A stretch of DNA of 64,000 nucleotides from the NCBI RefSeq assembly GCF_034347425.1, contig NZ_CP133779.1:744001-808000 (forward strand). Reading direction: 5' to 3'. The notes under the pieces are model-generated. The model had not been told where the DNA came from. It did no database searches and was given only the letters and a program-made list of their open reading frames with translations. Positions 29,295 to 38,854 of this stretch are shown piece after piece. Source of the stretch: Undibacterium sp. CCC3.4. Lineage in GTDB: Bacteria > Pseudomonadota > Gammaproteobacteria > Burkholderiales > Burkholderiaceae_D. The translations under genes and the position numbers were made by a program. How positions within the stretch are numbered: the first letter of the stretch is position 1; each line of letters opens with the position of its first letter.

Positions 29295-29435
29295 ATGGCA
29301 GGGCCAAATCTCAGTGAGGAGCAATATCAAAAAATGTCTCGATGGGGGAAAACAATTTATTGGATTGTTGTTGCGATCATTTTTTCTATTTTTGTATATT
29401 TTTGCTTAAACAATTCCTCACGAGTTCAAATATGA
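29295..29435 (+). CDS. Small single-TM protein, candidate immunity of module 3
   Basis: A 46-aa protein: ~20 polar residues (MAGPNLSEEQYQKMSRWGK) then one membrane helix (TIYWIVVAIIFSIFVYFCL). GGAG at 29284-29287 sits 7 bp before the ATG at 29295. An overlapping ATG at 29290 in another frame gives a less protein-like product. Topology and the YWI...A.I motif resemble the 52-aa protein at 25614. Role as immunity protein is inferred from position. Confidence 0.55.
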   Translation: MAGPNLSEEQYQKMSRWGKTIYWIVVAIIFSIFVYFCLNNSSRVQI

Positions 29436-29489
29436 AATGCAACTGGGAGTTAAGTGTTTTCAACATTAAAGTCGGTGGGTAAATCAGGA

Positions 29490-30627
29490 TCAACGGTGTA
29501 TCGACCGGCGGAGTCGGTGACGTGCTCGGTGCAGGACTAGTGCGAAGGCGGCACCGATGCTTGAGCAGGTTCAGACAAATATGGCGCAGCAATTAAGCGA
29601 TGCCGGTCTCGCGCCTGGCCTTGCAAACATGGCAGCGCAAGCGATTGCGACCGGGGCTGCAGCAGGTATCGGTAGTGTCGCTGGTGGCGTATCAGGCGCA
29701 GGCATGGGTTTGGTGGTCGATACGAATAATCGGCAGTTAGATCAGCACCAATACGATTTCGCCAAAAAGAATGCCGAACTGGTCTCGAATAGATTAGGCA
29801 TCACGGAACAGACAGCCGAAGCGCGTATCTTGGCAGAAATGCTGCGCAACTCTGATCATAATACGGCCGTTGCGACCGGCACCATGTCGGATGGCAGTGG
29901 TGGCCTTCACGATTACCAAATTCGTAGCCTTATTGGCTGTCAGAATCTGAATTGCAGCGGGAGTAAAAATGATCCGCAATATGCCAACACCAACTTCAAT
30001 ACGCAATATATTGCGCCGAACCAGTATGCCCATGATGCAGCTTAGGGGCAACTTGGCAGCGGGCAGGCTTATAACGAACTGGTGAGTAGCAATATGCAAA
30101 AAAATCCAGTGGGAGCAACGCTTGCTGGCGTTGGAATGATCGGCTTAGGATTGGCAACTGGTGGCGGACTTCCGGCTATGGGTGCAGCCATTGCCGGTGC
30201 TGGGATTGGCTCAGGAGTGAATGGAGCCGTTCAATTAAGCATGCCACAACCCTTCGACTGGTTCAGTTTCGGAATGGCAGGCGTAACCGGCGCGGCATCT
30301 ACTGGAATGGGCTTCATTCCGGCCATGCTAGTCAATACAGGTGGTGCGCTTGCCGGGTCTGGCATGCAAGGCCAGAATCCAAATGGCGCAATGATCGGGG
30401 CTGGCGTTGGAACAGCGATCGGTTACCCCATTGGATCAAAAATTGAAGGGAGTCTGAATAAGGTACTCAATCCTTGGTATCGGCAGGATTGGAAGGAGGT
30501 TGGGATGGGCATGTCTGCTTGGGTTCCGAAGAGTCCGATTCCTTCTTGGGGCGGCAATATTGTAGGAGGGGCTGTGCAAGAGGGTGTGGGTAGTGGAACA
30601 CAAAATAATGGTAAGGGTCAGAAATGA
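29490..30627 (+). pseudogene. Orphan CdiA pretoxin plus toxin (module 4), nonsense-mutated
   Basis: The left part (29490-29556) is a frameshifted relic of the cdiA pretoxin (compare TGALSGGIGGALGAG). From 29557 the frame is open: MLEQVQTNMAQQLSDAGLAPGLANMA matches the native pretoxin, then VVDTNNRQLDQHQ marks the start of the variable tip. A TAG at 30043-30045 interrupts the frame (DAA*GQLGSG), which then continues unbroken to the TGA at 30625-30627. The tip has a glycine-rich hydrophobic stretch (GVGMIGLGLATGGGLPAMGA) and an end with KVLNPWYRQDWKEVGMGM. A membrane immunity gene overlaps the stop. Confidence 0.82.
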
Positions 30628-30878
30628 AGTCAAAGACTAAATTTGAGCTAAGGCGCTGGGCTTATTTCGTGATCTTATTCTTATTGATAGGATTTATCGG
30701 TATTCTTTTAATCGCGGAATTTTTAGCTATTCCTTTGTTGCGCTGGTTGCTTTACGACATCCCCTATACCCTACCGAGCTGGAATCGTCTTAAACGCTGG
30801 ACATTAGCCATTTTATTCATAGGTTTCTATGCTGGAACGATAAGCTGGTATTACGAAAAACGTAGTTCTGGTCGTTAA
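30624..30878 (+). CDS. Membrane protein, candidate immunity of module 4
   Basis: An 84-aa AT-rich gene overlapping the module 4 stop as ATGA. It has an N-terminal basic stretch (KSKTKFELRRW), a long membrane helix (VILFLLIGFIGILLIAEFLA, probably continuing as a second, LLRWLLYDIPY) and another helix near the end (TLAILFIGFYAGTISW). Expected inner-membrane protein. Immunity function is inferred from the overlap with the toxin gene. Bases 30879-30996 that follow are AT-rich and contain no further gene that I can support. Confidence 0.6.
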   Translation: MKSKTKFELRRWAYFVILFLLIGFIGILLIAEFLAIPLLRWLLYDIPYTLPSWNRLKRWTLAILFIGFYAGTISWYYEKRSSGR

Positions 30879-30942
30879 TTTTTATTTTTTTAAACGTAGA
30901 TACATGAAGCGCGAGAAGTGCCTTAAATAATTACACTTATTT

Positions 30943-32877
30943 ATGACTCACTATACTAAATCAGTAAAACGTATCACTACCATGATCGTCTATCTGCGCC
31001 AGTCCAACACCACCGTGCACAGCGACCTGCTCATCAGCGCCGGGCGCGACCTCACCATTGCCAGCGCCGCGCAAAGCAGCAGCTTCAACCAAGCCACTAC
31101 CCAGAGCAGTAGCGGCTGGTTCTCCTCGTCCATGAACCACAGCCAAGCCACGCAACAACAGAGCCAAGCCGCCAGCCAAGTCAGCGATCCGCGTTTGCAA
31201 GCGCTGGCCGCCGCCAGTGCCGCCCTGGCCGTTAAACAAGCGGCCAGCAGCGTTGCACAAGGGCTGAACAGTTTTAACAGCGCCAATGGTTTGGTGATGA
31301 ACGATATGCAAAACCAAGCAGCATTTAGCGCACAGAGCATGAGTGCCAGCGGTGGCGTCGGCACGCTGCCAGCGGGGAACCAAGGTACGGCCGTCGGTTT
31401 GGGTCTGGCTGGGGGAAATGCGCAGAGCGTTAGCCTAAGCGGGATTTCCGGCATCGCAGGAAACACCAGCATCACCAGCGATGCCGCACAAACCGGCATT
31501 GCAGCGATATTCAATGCCCAGCAAGTGCAGCAAACTATCAACGCGCAAACGCAGATCACAGCGGCGGCCAGCCAGCAAGCACCGCAGGCCGTGGCGAGTT
31601 ATGCAGAGAGCCAGCAAACTGCTTTGCGCGAACAAGCGAAAAACGAAAACGATCCGATCAAACGCGCCGAGCTACAAAGCGAAGCCGATAAGTGGAACGA
31701 AGGCGGTGTTAATCGCGCGAAGCTACACCTCGTCACCGGTGCATTAAGCGGCGGAATTGGTGGCGCACTTGGTGCCGGCGCGGCGGCACTGGCGGCACCC
31801 ATGCTTGAGCAGGTTCAGAGCAGTATGGCTGAACAACTCACCGGAGCCGGTCTCGCGCCTGGCCTTGCGAACATGGCGGCGCAAGCGATTGCGACCGGGG
31901 CTGCGGCCGGTATCGGTGGCGCCGCTGGCGGAGGCATGGCTGGTGCGGGCATGGGCTTGGTGGTGGATGCGAATAATCGGCAGTTGCATCCGACAGAAAT
32001 CGCGATCATTAAAAAAAATGCCGCACGTTTCGCAAAAAAGCTCTACAACACAGATGATCCGATGCCAGGACAAGTGGAAGGTGCATTAGCCTTACTCGCC
32101 AATACGGCACAGACCCTTGTCGATAATAATTTGGGTTACACCGTACCTTATTCCGCCCAAGCCGAAGCATTTTTGCATACATTACAAACTGAATACGCGG
32201 GGACGACTCCGAATGTATCGATTGGTGGCGGGCAGTTTTTGTTCCATGCGACTCCTGAACAAATTAATTCACCGCATATCAATTCCGACAGCGTCGATAA
32301 GGAAATTGCTGGCATCATTATAAAAAAGCCGATTAAATCGCCGTCGTCAGTTGAAAATACCAATGAGAAACGTGATCCAGCTACTAATCTGGTACTGGAC
32401 GAAAAGGGCAGATACAGCCAACGAATCACTGTCGATGGCAAGCCGTTTGAACCAAAATATTTCCCTTGTCCTGTTGCCTCAGCCGGTTGCAGTGGTCAGA
32501 ATTTGGACATGGCGGATGCGCAGACTGCGGCGTATGTTAAAGCGCTCGATAAGAAGGTTCTTAATGATATAGGGACGGCGTCGACGTTGGTGACGATTGC
32601 GAATCCGACAGGAATTCTTGGAGCAATTGCAAGTTTTATTGGTCCAACCGCAGGATTGACATCGGGTTACGTTGATGGTTCTTTAGCCGAAGCGGGTGCA
32701 AAAGAAACCATTCAATATGTTGCCGGAGCATACCTGCAAAAAATTTATGGTCTTTCAAGCTCTGCGGCGGCTCAGACTATTGCTATTATAGATTTGAGCG
32801 GTGGTTGGCAGGCGTTTGTAGAGCGTGCAAATAGCTATCTTTCTGAAGAAAAAAGAACGAAAAAAAATAATGAATAA
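30943..32877 (+). pseudogene. Orphan cdiA 3' fragment with intact toxin tip (module 5)
   Basis: An open frame of 644 codons with no signal peptide. From about 30997 it is a mosaic of cdiA pieces with two internal deletions: the piece ending QQQSQA is joined to ASQVSDPRL, and QAASSVA is joined to QGLNSFNSANG. From 31258 it follows cdiA almost base for base to VVDANNRQLHP (31957-31986), then carries a different tip starting TEIAIIKKNAARFAKK. The tip (~300 aa) has LFHATPEQINSP, which resembles MFYATPTQQANP of module 2, a linker, and a hydrophobic C-terminal part (LGAIASFIGPTAGLTSGYV). The 3' end overlaps a membrane immunity gene by 8 nt. It cannot be exported as it stands but keeps an unbroken tip. 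Confidence 0.85.
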
Positions 32878-33148
32878 AAAAACAAAATGGTCTATTTTGT
32901 GCATTCTGTTAATAATAGCGATCATTAATATGGTCGCTAAATATAAGTTCATGTCCAATGCGAATTTACTATTTATGATGGTCGGGTATTTTTGGGCGAT
33001 TTATAATTTTTATGCCTGCCTTTTTGGCCAAATGTTATTGGCATCGCCTAGTATTGATGCTCGTCCGAAACCTGAGCGCCGATATTTGAGGATTATATTT
33101 TCTGTTTTTTTAATGGGTGGTTTTTTTATTTCATTATTTTTTGTTTAA
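32870..33148 (+). CDS. Membrane protein, candidate immunity of module 5
   Basis: A 92-aa protein from the ATG at 32870, which overlaps the toxin stop (ATGAATAA). Two or three membrane helices: WSILCILLIIAIINMVA, LLFMMVGYFWAIYNFYACLF and IIFSVFLMGGFFISLFFV. The frame extends 45 bp further upstream, inside the toxin gene, but the overlap start matches the pattern of the other pairs. Strongly AT-rich compared with cdiA. Inferred immunity protein. Confidence 0.6.
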   Translation: MNKKTKWSILCILLIIAIINMVAKYKFMSNANLLFMMVGYFWAIYNFYACLFGQMLLASPSIDARPKPERRYLRIIFSVFLMGGFFISLFFV

Positions 33149-33179
33149 ACGGTATCAGCAGGTGCTGTGTCATTTTCTA

Positions 33180-34080
33180 AATAGCAGCATCAGCGCCGGC
33201 CAACACTTGCTGATCGCCTCCGCTGGCGACACCACACTCGCCGGTGCCGTCGCCAGCGCCCACACCATCACCGCCCAAGTTGGCGGTAACCTGAACATCG
33301 CCAGCCAACAAGACAGCAGCAACTACAACAGCACCCAACACAGCGCCGGCATCGGCATCGCCATTCCTATCGGTGCCGGCACCGGCAGCGTCAGCGGCCA
33401 CCTCAGTAACAGCAAGATCGACAGCCAGTATGCCAGCGTTGGACAACAATCCGGCATGTTAGCCGGTGACGGTGGTTTTACTGTTCAGGTCGGCGGTAAA
33501 ACCGCACTCACGGGTGCCGTGATTGCCAGTACCGCGCAAGCGCTTGAACAAGGGCTGAACAGTTTTAACAGCGCCAATGGTTTGGTGATGAACGATATGC
33601 AAAACCAAGCAGCATTTAGCGCACACAGCATGAGTGCCAGCGGTGGCGTCGGCACGCTGCCAGCGGGGAACCAAGGTACGGCCGTCGGTTTGGGTCTGGC
33701 TGGGGGAAATGCGCAGAGCGTTAGCCTAAGCGGGATTTCCGGCATAGCTGGAAACACCAGCATCACCAGCGATGCCGCACAAACCGGCATTGCAGCGATA
33801 TTCAATGCCCAGCAAGTGCAGCAAACTATCAACGCGCAAACGCAGATCACAGCAGCGGCCAGCCAGCAAGCACCGCAGGCGGTGGCCAGTTATGCAGAGA
33901 GCCAGCAAACTGCTTTGCGCGAACAAGCCAACTTGGAGTCTGATCCGGTCAAACGCGCCGAGCTCTACAGCGAGGCCGATAAATGGAACGAAAATTGGTA
34001 CGAGCAGGTCTTAGTCTCTGTTCTTTCGAACATGGCGGCGTAAGCAATTGTGAGCGTGGCTGCAAATGGCAGCGGTGAAT
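33180..34080 (+). pseudogene. Third cdiA fragment, without toxin (module 6)
   Basis: Starts at SSISAGQHLLIASAGDTTLAG, matching native cdiA from 22884, and follows it nearly base for base (IGIAIPIGAGTGSVSG, QGLNSFNSANG, ...SQQAPQAVASYAESQQ). After ~33930 it diverges (NLESDPVKRAELYSEADKWNENW), jumps to a relic of NMAA and stops at 34041-34043; weak homology to the pretoxin continues as noncoding sequence to ~34080. No toxin tip remains. Bases 34081-34236 hold no gene that I can support and should contain the promoter of the lipoprotein gene. Confidence 0.85.
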
Positions 34081-34236
34081 CTACAGGCGGCGGGATGGAT
34101 GCCATCGCTTGATTTGCACAGACCAGTACCGAATATCGTTTTGCCTTTAGGCATGATTCACGTACCTGCCCCAACTTCGCAGGTAGTGAACCTGCTTTAC
34201 TCGCTACTCACACTTCAGATATTTAACGGACTCAGT

Positions 34237-35001
34237 ATGAAAAATAAATCTTTGCTTCTTGCTTCACTAATCTTTGGCATAGTTTTAATAACGGGCTGCA
34301 CGACTACACCAGTAGTCGTAAGCCAAAAAGAAGTTGCTCGTAAGGATATCGAAAAAATTTCTAAAATTGAAATTTTCTATCAACCGAGCGAATATGTAGT
34401 GATGGATTTAGGGGGGTCATCTGCATCAGGTGTTGCAGGAATTTTTGGTGTCTTTGGTACAATCGCTGGAATTGCAATAGATGCCAGCAGCAAGCTCACT
34501 TTCAGAGAAAGAGCGAGTGCAAGATCAAAAGAATTTACAGATTTATTAAAGGCAGAAAAAGCACCTGACATCAATGCATTACAAGCAGAATATCTCGCGG
34601 CACTCATCAAAAAATCTGGCCGAGATGTAAAACTCACAAGCATTGCACAGCCTACTGAAATAGCCTCCTTAATGGATGTAAAAAAACCAACTGACAATAA
34701 TTTAAATGATCATCAAGGCTATGCACGATTGATCTTGCGTGTAACCTCTGGTTATACAGCTGAAAGTGCAACGTCTAGTTATAAGTCCTTGGCGGCCACA
34801 GAATACGTGCTTCGAGACCACGAAGGAAAACGTCTTGTATCGGAGAATTTGATAAATAAAGATAATGGCGAAACTTACATGACCTTCGACAGATTGAAGA
34901 GCTCATCTAAAGTGGCAGCAGAATCTTTGGGTAAAAACACCATTGCTCAGGCAGATGAAATTTTCCGTCAGACTTTTGATTTGTCTTCTACTACCAACTA
35001 G
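34237..35001 (+). CDS. Putative lipoprotein of unknown function
   Basis: A 254-aa protein. The N-terminus MKNKSLLLASLIFGIVLITGC is a lipoprotein signal with lipobox LITGC (Cys21), so it should be anchored in the envelope. A glycine-rich hydrophobic patch (GGSSASGVAGIFGVFGTIAG) follows near residue 65, reminiscent of membrane-insertion segments. The remainder is mixed alpha/beta with no motif that I recognise. I start at this ATG because the signal peptide begins here; the frame is open from 34066. A strong terminator follows, so it is the last gene on the plus strand of this block. Confidence 0.72.
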   Translation: MKNKSLLLASLIFGIVLITGCTTTPVVVSQKEVARKDIEKISKIEIFYQPSEYVVMDLGGSSASGVAGIFGVFGTIAGIAIDASSKLTFRERASARSKEFTDLLKAEKAPDINALQAEYLAALIKKSGRDVKLTSIAQPTEIASLMDVKKPTDNNLNDHQGYARLILRVTSGYTAESATSSYKSLAATEYVLRDHEGKRLVSENLINKDNGETYMTFDRLKSSSKVAAESLGKNTIAQADEIFRQTFDLSSTTN

Positions 35002-35016
35002 CACCAAGCAGTGCGA

Positions 35017-35043
35017 AAAAAAAAGCGCCTCAGCGCTTTTTTT
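35017..35043. terminator. Bidirectional rho-independent terminator
   Basis: AGCGC - CTCA - GCGCT stem flanked by a run of A on the left and T on the right, so the hairpin works for both strands: it ends the lipoprotein gene and the converging HAD gene (stop at 35063). Confidence 0.88.
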
Positions 35044-35062
35044 ATCCCGCCAACAAACCCAG

Positions 35063-36352
35063 TCAGCCCAGCAAGGCCGCAGCAGTTTTACCGTATTTCA
35101 AAGTCGTTTCTACCGGCAACCAATTACCAGTCGATTCTTGGCGGCCTTGCAACAAGAAGCGCGGCTGTTTTTCCGGTATCGCAACGGCGGCGAGTTTTGA
35201 CAAATCGCCGATTTTGCCTTTTTTGAGGCGATTCACGACCAAGCCGATTTCGGTATCGACAAAGTCGCGCAACATATCGTAATCGCCGTCGCTGTCGCCA
35301 GCCACGAAGACTGGGCCATAGCCCTTGGTCGCCACCAACTCTTGCTTGATCACTTGCGATTTGCCAGGCCCCCAGTTCAGTGGCCATTCTTTACGGTAAG
35401 CATTTTTATACACTTCACCACTTTGTTCCAGACGCAAGCCGAGCACGTTTTCACGTTTGACGTGATAACCGTATTTTGGATTGCAGGCAAATACCGCCAC
35501 CACATCTTCTAACGACGCTGTGCTGACATACACATCAAAACCATTCTGACGGAACGTATCCATCAGTGTCGCTACTTCCGTGCATAAGCGAATACCATGG
35601 AAATGCGCGGTGGTGATCACGCCTGCCTGCCCGGGCAAAGTAGTCGGGCTGGTGTATTTGGTTTTAGTGAGTCCCATGCCAAGATTGGCATCGTTCGATG
35701 CTTCGGCCAGTGCACTGACTTCCGACACCGTCATATTGGCGAAGAAATAGATGACCCATGGGTAGCCGACATGGACGCCATGCGTATCATTCACTGCTTC
35801 ATAGAGGAAATACAATTTGGCACGGAAATCAAGAAATTGTGCCGATTGCACGATATCAGCCAGACTCTGCGTACCAGCAAAACCTTGGTAATTGGCATGT
35901 AAATAGGCGTAATCGCTGTCGAGATCGGCGCAAATACTATCCAGATCAACAATTTTACCGGCAGCATTTTTATAATCGGCCGTAAAATTTCCAGTCGGTA
36001 CGTTTTGACGCAGAATGCCGGAAAATTCGGCCAGCGTCAGTTTGAAGGCCAGTTGATTAATCTGGTACATTAATAAAGCTTCTTCGCAATCATTCATGAT
36101 GCTGGTGTTATCCCAATCGAACACAGCATACGGTTTGCGTTTGGCCGTATAATTTTTCGCGCCAAGACCATGACGGGCAATCAAGCCAGCGACCAAGTCA
36201 TGATTGCGTGGCGACCATTTGGCATGGTCCAAGTTCACCGTGGCAGCGACAGCATGCGCCTGCGCCAATGCCGGCACTGCCAGCGTGGCGCCGGCCGTGG
36301 TAGCGAGCAAAGTATGGAGAAAGCCGCGGCGCGGCGTAGTCGATATTGGCAT
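35063..36352 (-). CDS. Exported HAD-superfamily phosphatase (Tat signal)
   Basis: A 429-aa protein. The start at 36352 gives a twin-arginine signal (TPRRGFLHTLLATTAGATL ... ALAQA). HAD motif I is DWDNTS (DxDxT/S nucleophile), motif II may be the STASLED region, and motif IV the GDSDGDYDML segment. The pattern and length resemble periplasmic phosphorylcholine-phosphatase-like or phosphoserine-phosphatase-like proteins (WSPRNHDLVAGLI, VFDWDNT), but the substrate cannot be read. The frame upstream of 36352 is open but lacks a signal. It ends at the shared terminator with the lipoprotein gene. Confidence 0.82.
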   Translation of the reverse strand: MPISTTPRRGFLHTLLATTAGATLAVPALAQAHAVAATVNLDHAKWSPRNHDLVAGLIARHGLGAKNYTAKRKPYAVFDWDNTSIMNDCEEALLMYQINQLAFKLTLAEFSGILRQNVPTGNFTADYKNAAGKIVDLDSICADLDSDYAYLHANYQGFAGTQSLADIVQSAQFLDFRAKLYFLYEAVNDTHGVHVGYPWVIYFFANMTVSEVSALAEASNDANLGMGLTKTKYTSPTTLPGQAGVITTAHFHGIRLCTEVATLMDTFRQNGFDVYVSTASLEDVVAVFACNPKYGYHVKRENVLGLRLEQSGEVYKNAYRKEWPLNWGPGKSQVIKQELVATKGYGPVFVAGDSDGDYDMLRDFVDTEIGLVVNRLKKGKIGDLSKLAAVAIPEKQPRFLLQGRQESTGNWLPVETTLKYGKTAAALLG

Positions 36353-36540
36353 AGGTTTGATCCTCAAATGTATGACTGAAATTAGGGCACTGATCGCCCG
36401 CGCGCTGCACAATCGGGTAGATGTGCGCGCGATTATAGTCAAACATTAAGACAACTTGACGACATGCTATGATTTTTTAATCCGACTGGCTTCAAACCGG
36501 GACAGCCGAGTGCCGATACCTTGCCCTCGGCGCGGCACCC

Positions 36541-38175
36541 TCAAGTTAGTTGCAAGGACTTGCCACGCGTCACTGCGATATTGCCGGCATGCGCCATTAT
36601 ACGTTTCATGCCATTGCCCGCCACGTCGGCCAATTTAAATACCGCCACCGCTTGGTTAAGTTGGTGCGCTTGCTCTTCCATGCTTTCAGCCGCCGCCGCA
36701 GCTTGCTCGACTAAGGCGGCATTTTGTTGCGTCATCTCATCCATTTGGGCAATCGCGATATTGATTTGTCCTATGCCCAGACTTTGTTCTTCGCTAGCTG
36801 CGGTAATTTCACTCATAATATCGGCCACATGCTGCACACTGGCGACGATATCATTCATGGTTTGACCAGCCTCGTCGACCAATTTACCACCTTGATCGAC
36901 CTTCTCAACCGAGTCGCCAATCAGCGCCTTGATTTCTTTGGCGGCACCGGCGCTGCGCTGCGCCAGATTGCGTACTTCCGCCGCGACCACGGCAAAACCG
37001 CGCCCCTGTTCACCGGCACGAGCCGCTTCAACCGCCGCATTCAAGGCCAAAATATTGGTCTGAAACGCGATGCCATCGATGACACCGATGATATCGACAA
37101 TTTTGCGTGAACTGTCTTTGATCGAACCCATGGTCGCGACCACTTGAGCGACCACATCCCCGCCCTTGACGGCGACGGCACTGGCGGAGAGCACCAATTG
37201 ATTAGCTTGCCGGGCATTATCGGCATTTTGTTTCACGGTGGCGGTCAGTGTTTCCATGGAACTGGCGGTTTCTTCCAAGGATGCCGCTTGATTTTCTGTG
37301 CGCGACGATAAATCGGCATTACCGCTGGCAATTTCCTGCGATGCCACAGTGATGGTTTCTGTCGCCACCCGTATGCTTGAAACGGTAGCGGCTAAACTGT
37401 CATTCATGGTTTTGAGCGAAGTCAGCAATTGCCCGGTTTCATCGGTCGCATGCGACTCGATTTGCTGACTCAGGTCACCACCGGCCACCACTTGGGTGAT
37501 CGTCAAGGCCGACAATAAGGGATTGGTGATGCTGCTGCTGACGCGGTTAAAGGTGAAGAAGAAGGCGACCAGGCAAAACAGAAAAACGGCCGCCAGCACG
37601 TATTGCGTTTGCTTAATCGTGGCTTTCGCGCTCGCTTCATCAAGCTCATTGTTCTTACTGACGGTACTAACCACTTGATCGATAGCATTACGGTGGCTGT
37701 CATACAGTGCTTGAATTTTCAGCATCGCCGCGGCAGCAGCGGCAGTATCTTGTTTTTGGATGGCTGGCACAAACTCATTGAACGCCAAGGCATAAAAGGC
37801 CAGCGCTGGTTCGTGCGCTTGTTTGAGCAGCAAATTCTGTACTTCAGTGCTCAAATTGGCATTTTTCCAGTAATCGTGGCGTTCATCATAATCTTTCTTA
37901 AAAACACGCAAACGCTCTATCAATTTCCCCTGTTTGCCAGCATCGCTCTCGGCTTGCAATTGAAACAGCGTCAAGTACGATTCGAGCACGTATTCGGGCG
38001 GCGGCAAGACATCGGCAATCAAATCCTTGCCCTGTACGATGCGCTGGTAAATCGGCCCATTGACCTTGATTTCAGAAAAAGTTTCCATGACCAAGGAGCC
38101 ACAGCCGAGCAATACAACAAACGCGAAACCGAGCAGCAGACGAAAACGCTGACGAATACTGATTCTTGTAATCAT
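36541..38175 (-). CDS. Methyl-accepting chemotaxis protein
   Basis: A 544-aa chemoreceptor from the ATG at 38175. TM1 is at ~11-29, a periplasmic four-helix-bundle-type sensor at ~30-190, TM2 at ~192-211, then HAMP and a long cytoplasmic signalling coiled coil. The hairpin tip with [19 protein letters not shown] is the CheA/CheW contact site. It has no C-terminal NWETF-type pentapeptide for CheR binding; it ends [17 protein letters not shown]. Ligand unknown. No che genes are nearby, so it works with a machinery encoded elsewhere. Confidence 0.93.
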   Translation of the reverse strand: MITRISIRQRFRLLLGFAFVVLLGCGSLVMETFSEIKVNGPIYQRIVQGKDLIADVLPPPEYVLESYLTLFQLQAESDAGKQGKLIERLRVFKKDYDERHDYWKNANLSTEVQNLLLKQAHEPALAFYALAFNEFVPAIQKQDTAAAAAAMLKIQALYDSHRNAIDQVVSTVSKNNELDEASAKATIKQTQYVLAAVFLFCLVAFFFTFNRVSSSITNPLLSALTITQVVAGGDLSQQIESHATDETGQLLTSLKTMNDSLAATVSSIRVATETITVASQEIASGNADLSSRTENQAASLEETASSMETLTATVKQNADNARQANQLVLSASAVAVKGGDVVAQVVATMGSIKDSSRKIVDIIGVIDGIAFQTNILALNAAVEAARAGEQGRGFAVVAAEVRNLAQRSAGAAKEIKALIGDSVEKVDQGGKLVDEAGQTMNDIVASVQHVADIMSEITAASEEQSLGIGQINIAIAQMDEMTQQNAALVEQAAAAAESMEEQAHQLNQAVAVFKLADVAGNGMKRIMAHAGNIAVTRGKSLQLT

Positions 38176-38362
38176 GTTGACTCCATAGATATACGTGCAC
38201 GCCTGCAGCAAAACTTAACTTTTCCCTGCCACGGTCGGAGACCGCGTCGGTGACGTTACAGTTAGTCAACAATACTACGATTCGTAAGACATACATCTAA
38301 GGCAACAACAAAATGTGCCGATAAGACAAAAATTCACATTCTTCAACAACACTTCACTATCG

Positions 38363-38854
38363 TTACGCCAACATTTCCCCTAGCCGATGCCAAAACCCAT
38401 CGGGTATGCCGAGCAAGAGGTAAGTCATGCTCAGATAGCGCAAAAACTTCCCTATTGCCATATACATGACGCACGGCCAAAACGGTAATTTTAACCAACC
38501 GGCCAAGGTGCATAAGGGGTCACCGATCACCGGCAACCAACCGAGTAGCATGGTTTTACTGCCATAGTGGGCCAACCAGCGAAACCAAAAACTCTCGCGT
38601 TCACGTTGAAATGCTTGCTTTGCTGCATAGCCCATGCCGTAATCAATCACCCCGCCCAAGGTATTGCCAACCGTCGCGACCAGCAATACCGGCCAAAACA
38701 TGGCTGGATTGGCCTTGATTGCGGCAAATACCGCCGGTTCCGAACCCATAGGCAGCAGGGTCGCAGAGATTAAGCTGATGCAAAATACCGAAACCAAACC
38801 GACCTGCGGTAGTGCAAGAATGCCTAAAAGATAATTTATTGCGGCGACAATCAT
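38363..38854 (-). CDS. yqaA: YqaA-family membrane protein (DedA/VTT-like)
   Basis: A 163-aa inner-membrane protein with four to five hydrophobic segments. The family features ISATLLPMGSEP near the N-terminus, VGNTLGGVIDYGMGY and the block GWLPVIGDPLCTLAGWLKLPFW are clear; these belong to the YqaA branch of the SNARE-associated/VTT superfamily, thought to act in lipid transport or envelope homeostasis. Divergent from ilvA with ~155 bp between. Confidence 0.85.
   Translation of the reverse strand: MIVAAINYLLGILALPQVGLVSVFCISLISATLLPMGSEPAVFAAIKANPAMFWPVLLVATVGNTLGGVIDYGMGYAAKQAFQRERESFWFRWLAHYGSKTMLLGWLPVIGDPLCTLAGWLKLPFWPCVMYMAIGKFLRYLSMTYLLLGIPDGFWHRLGEMLA

Noticed and set aside
38298..38324. 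Sigma-28-like box TAAG-N15-GCCGATAA near the chemoreceptor gene
   Set aside because: It fits the flagellar-class consensus well but points along the plus strand, away from the chemoreceptor gene (minus strand) and antisense to nothing useful.
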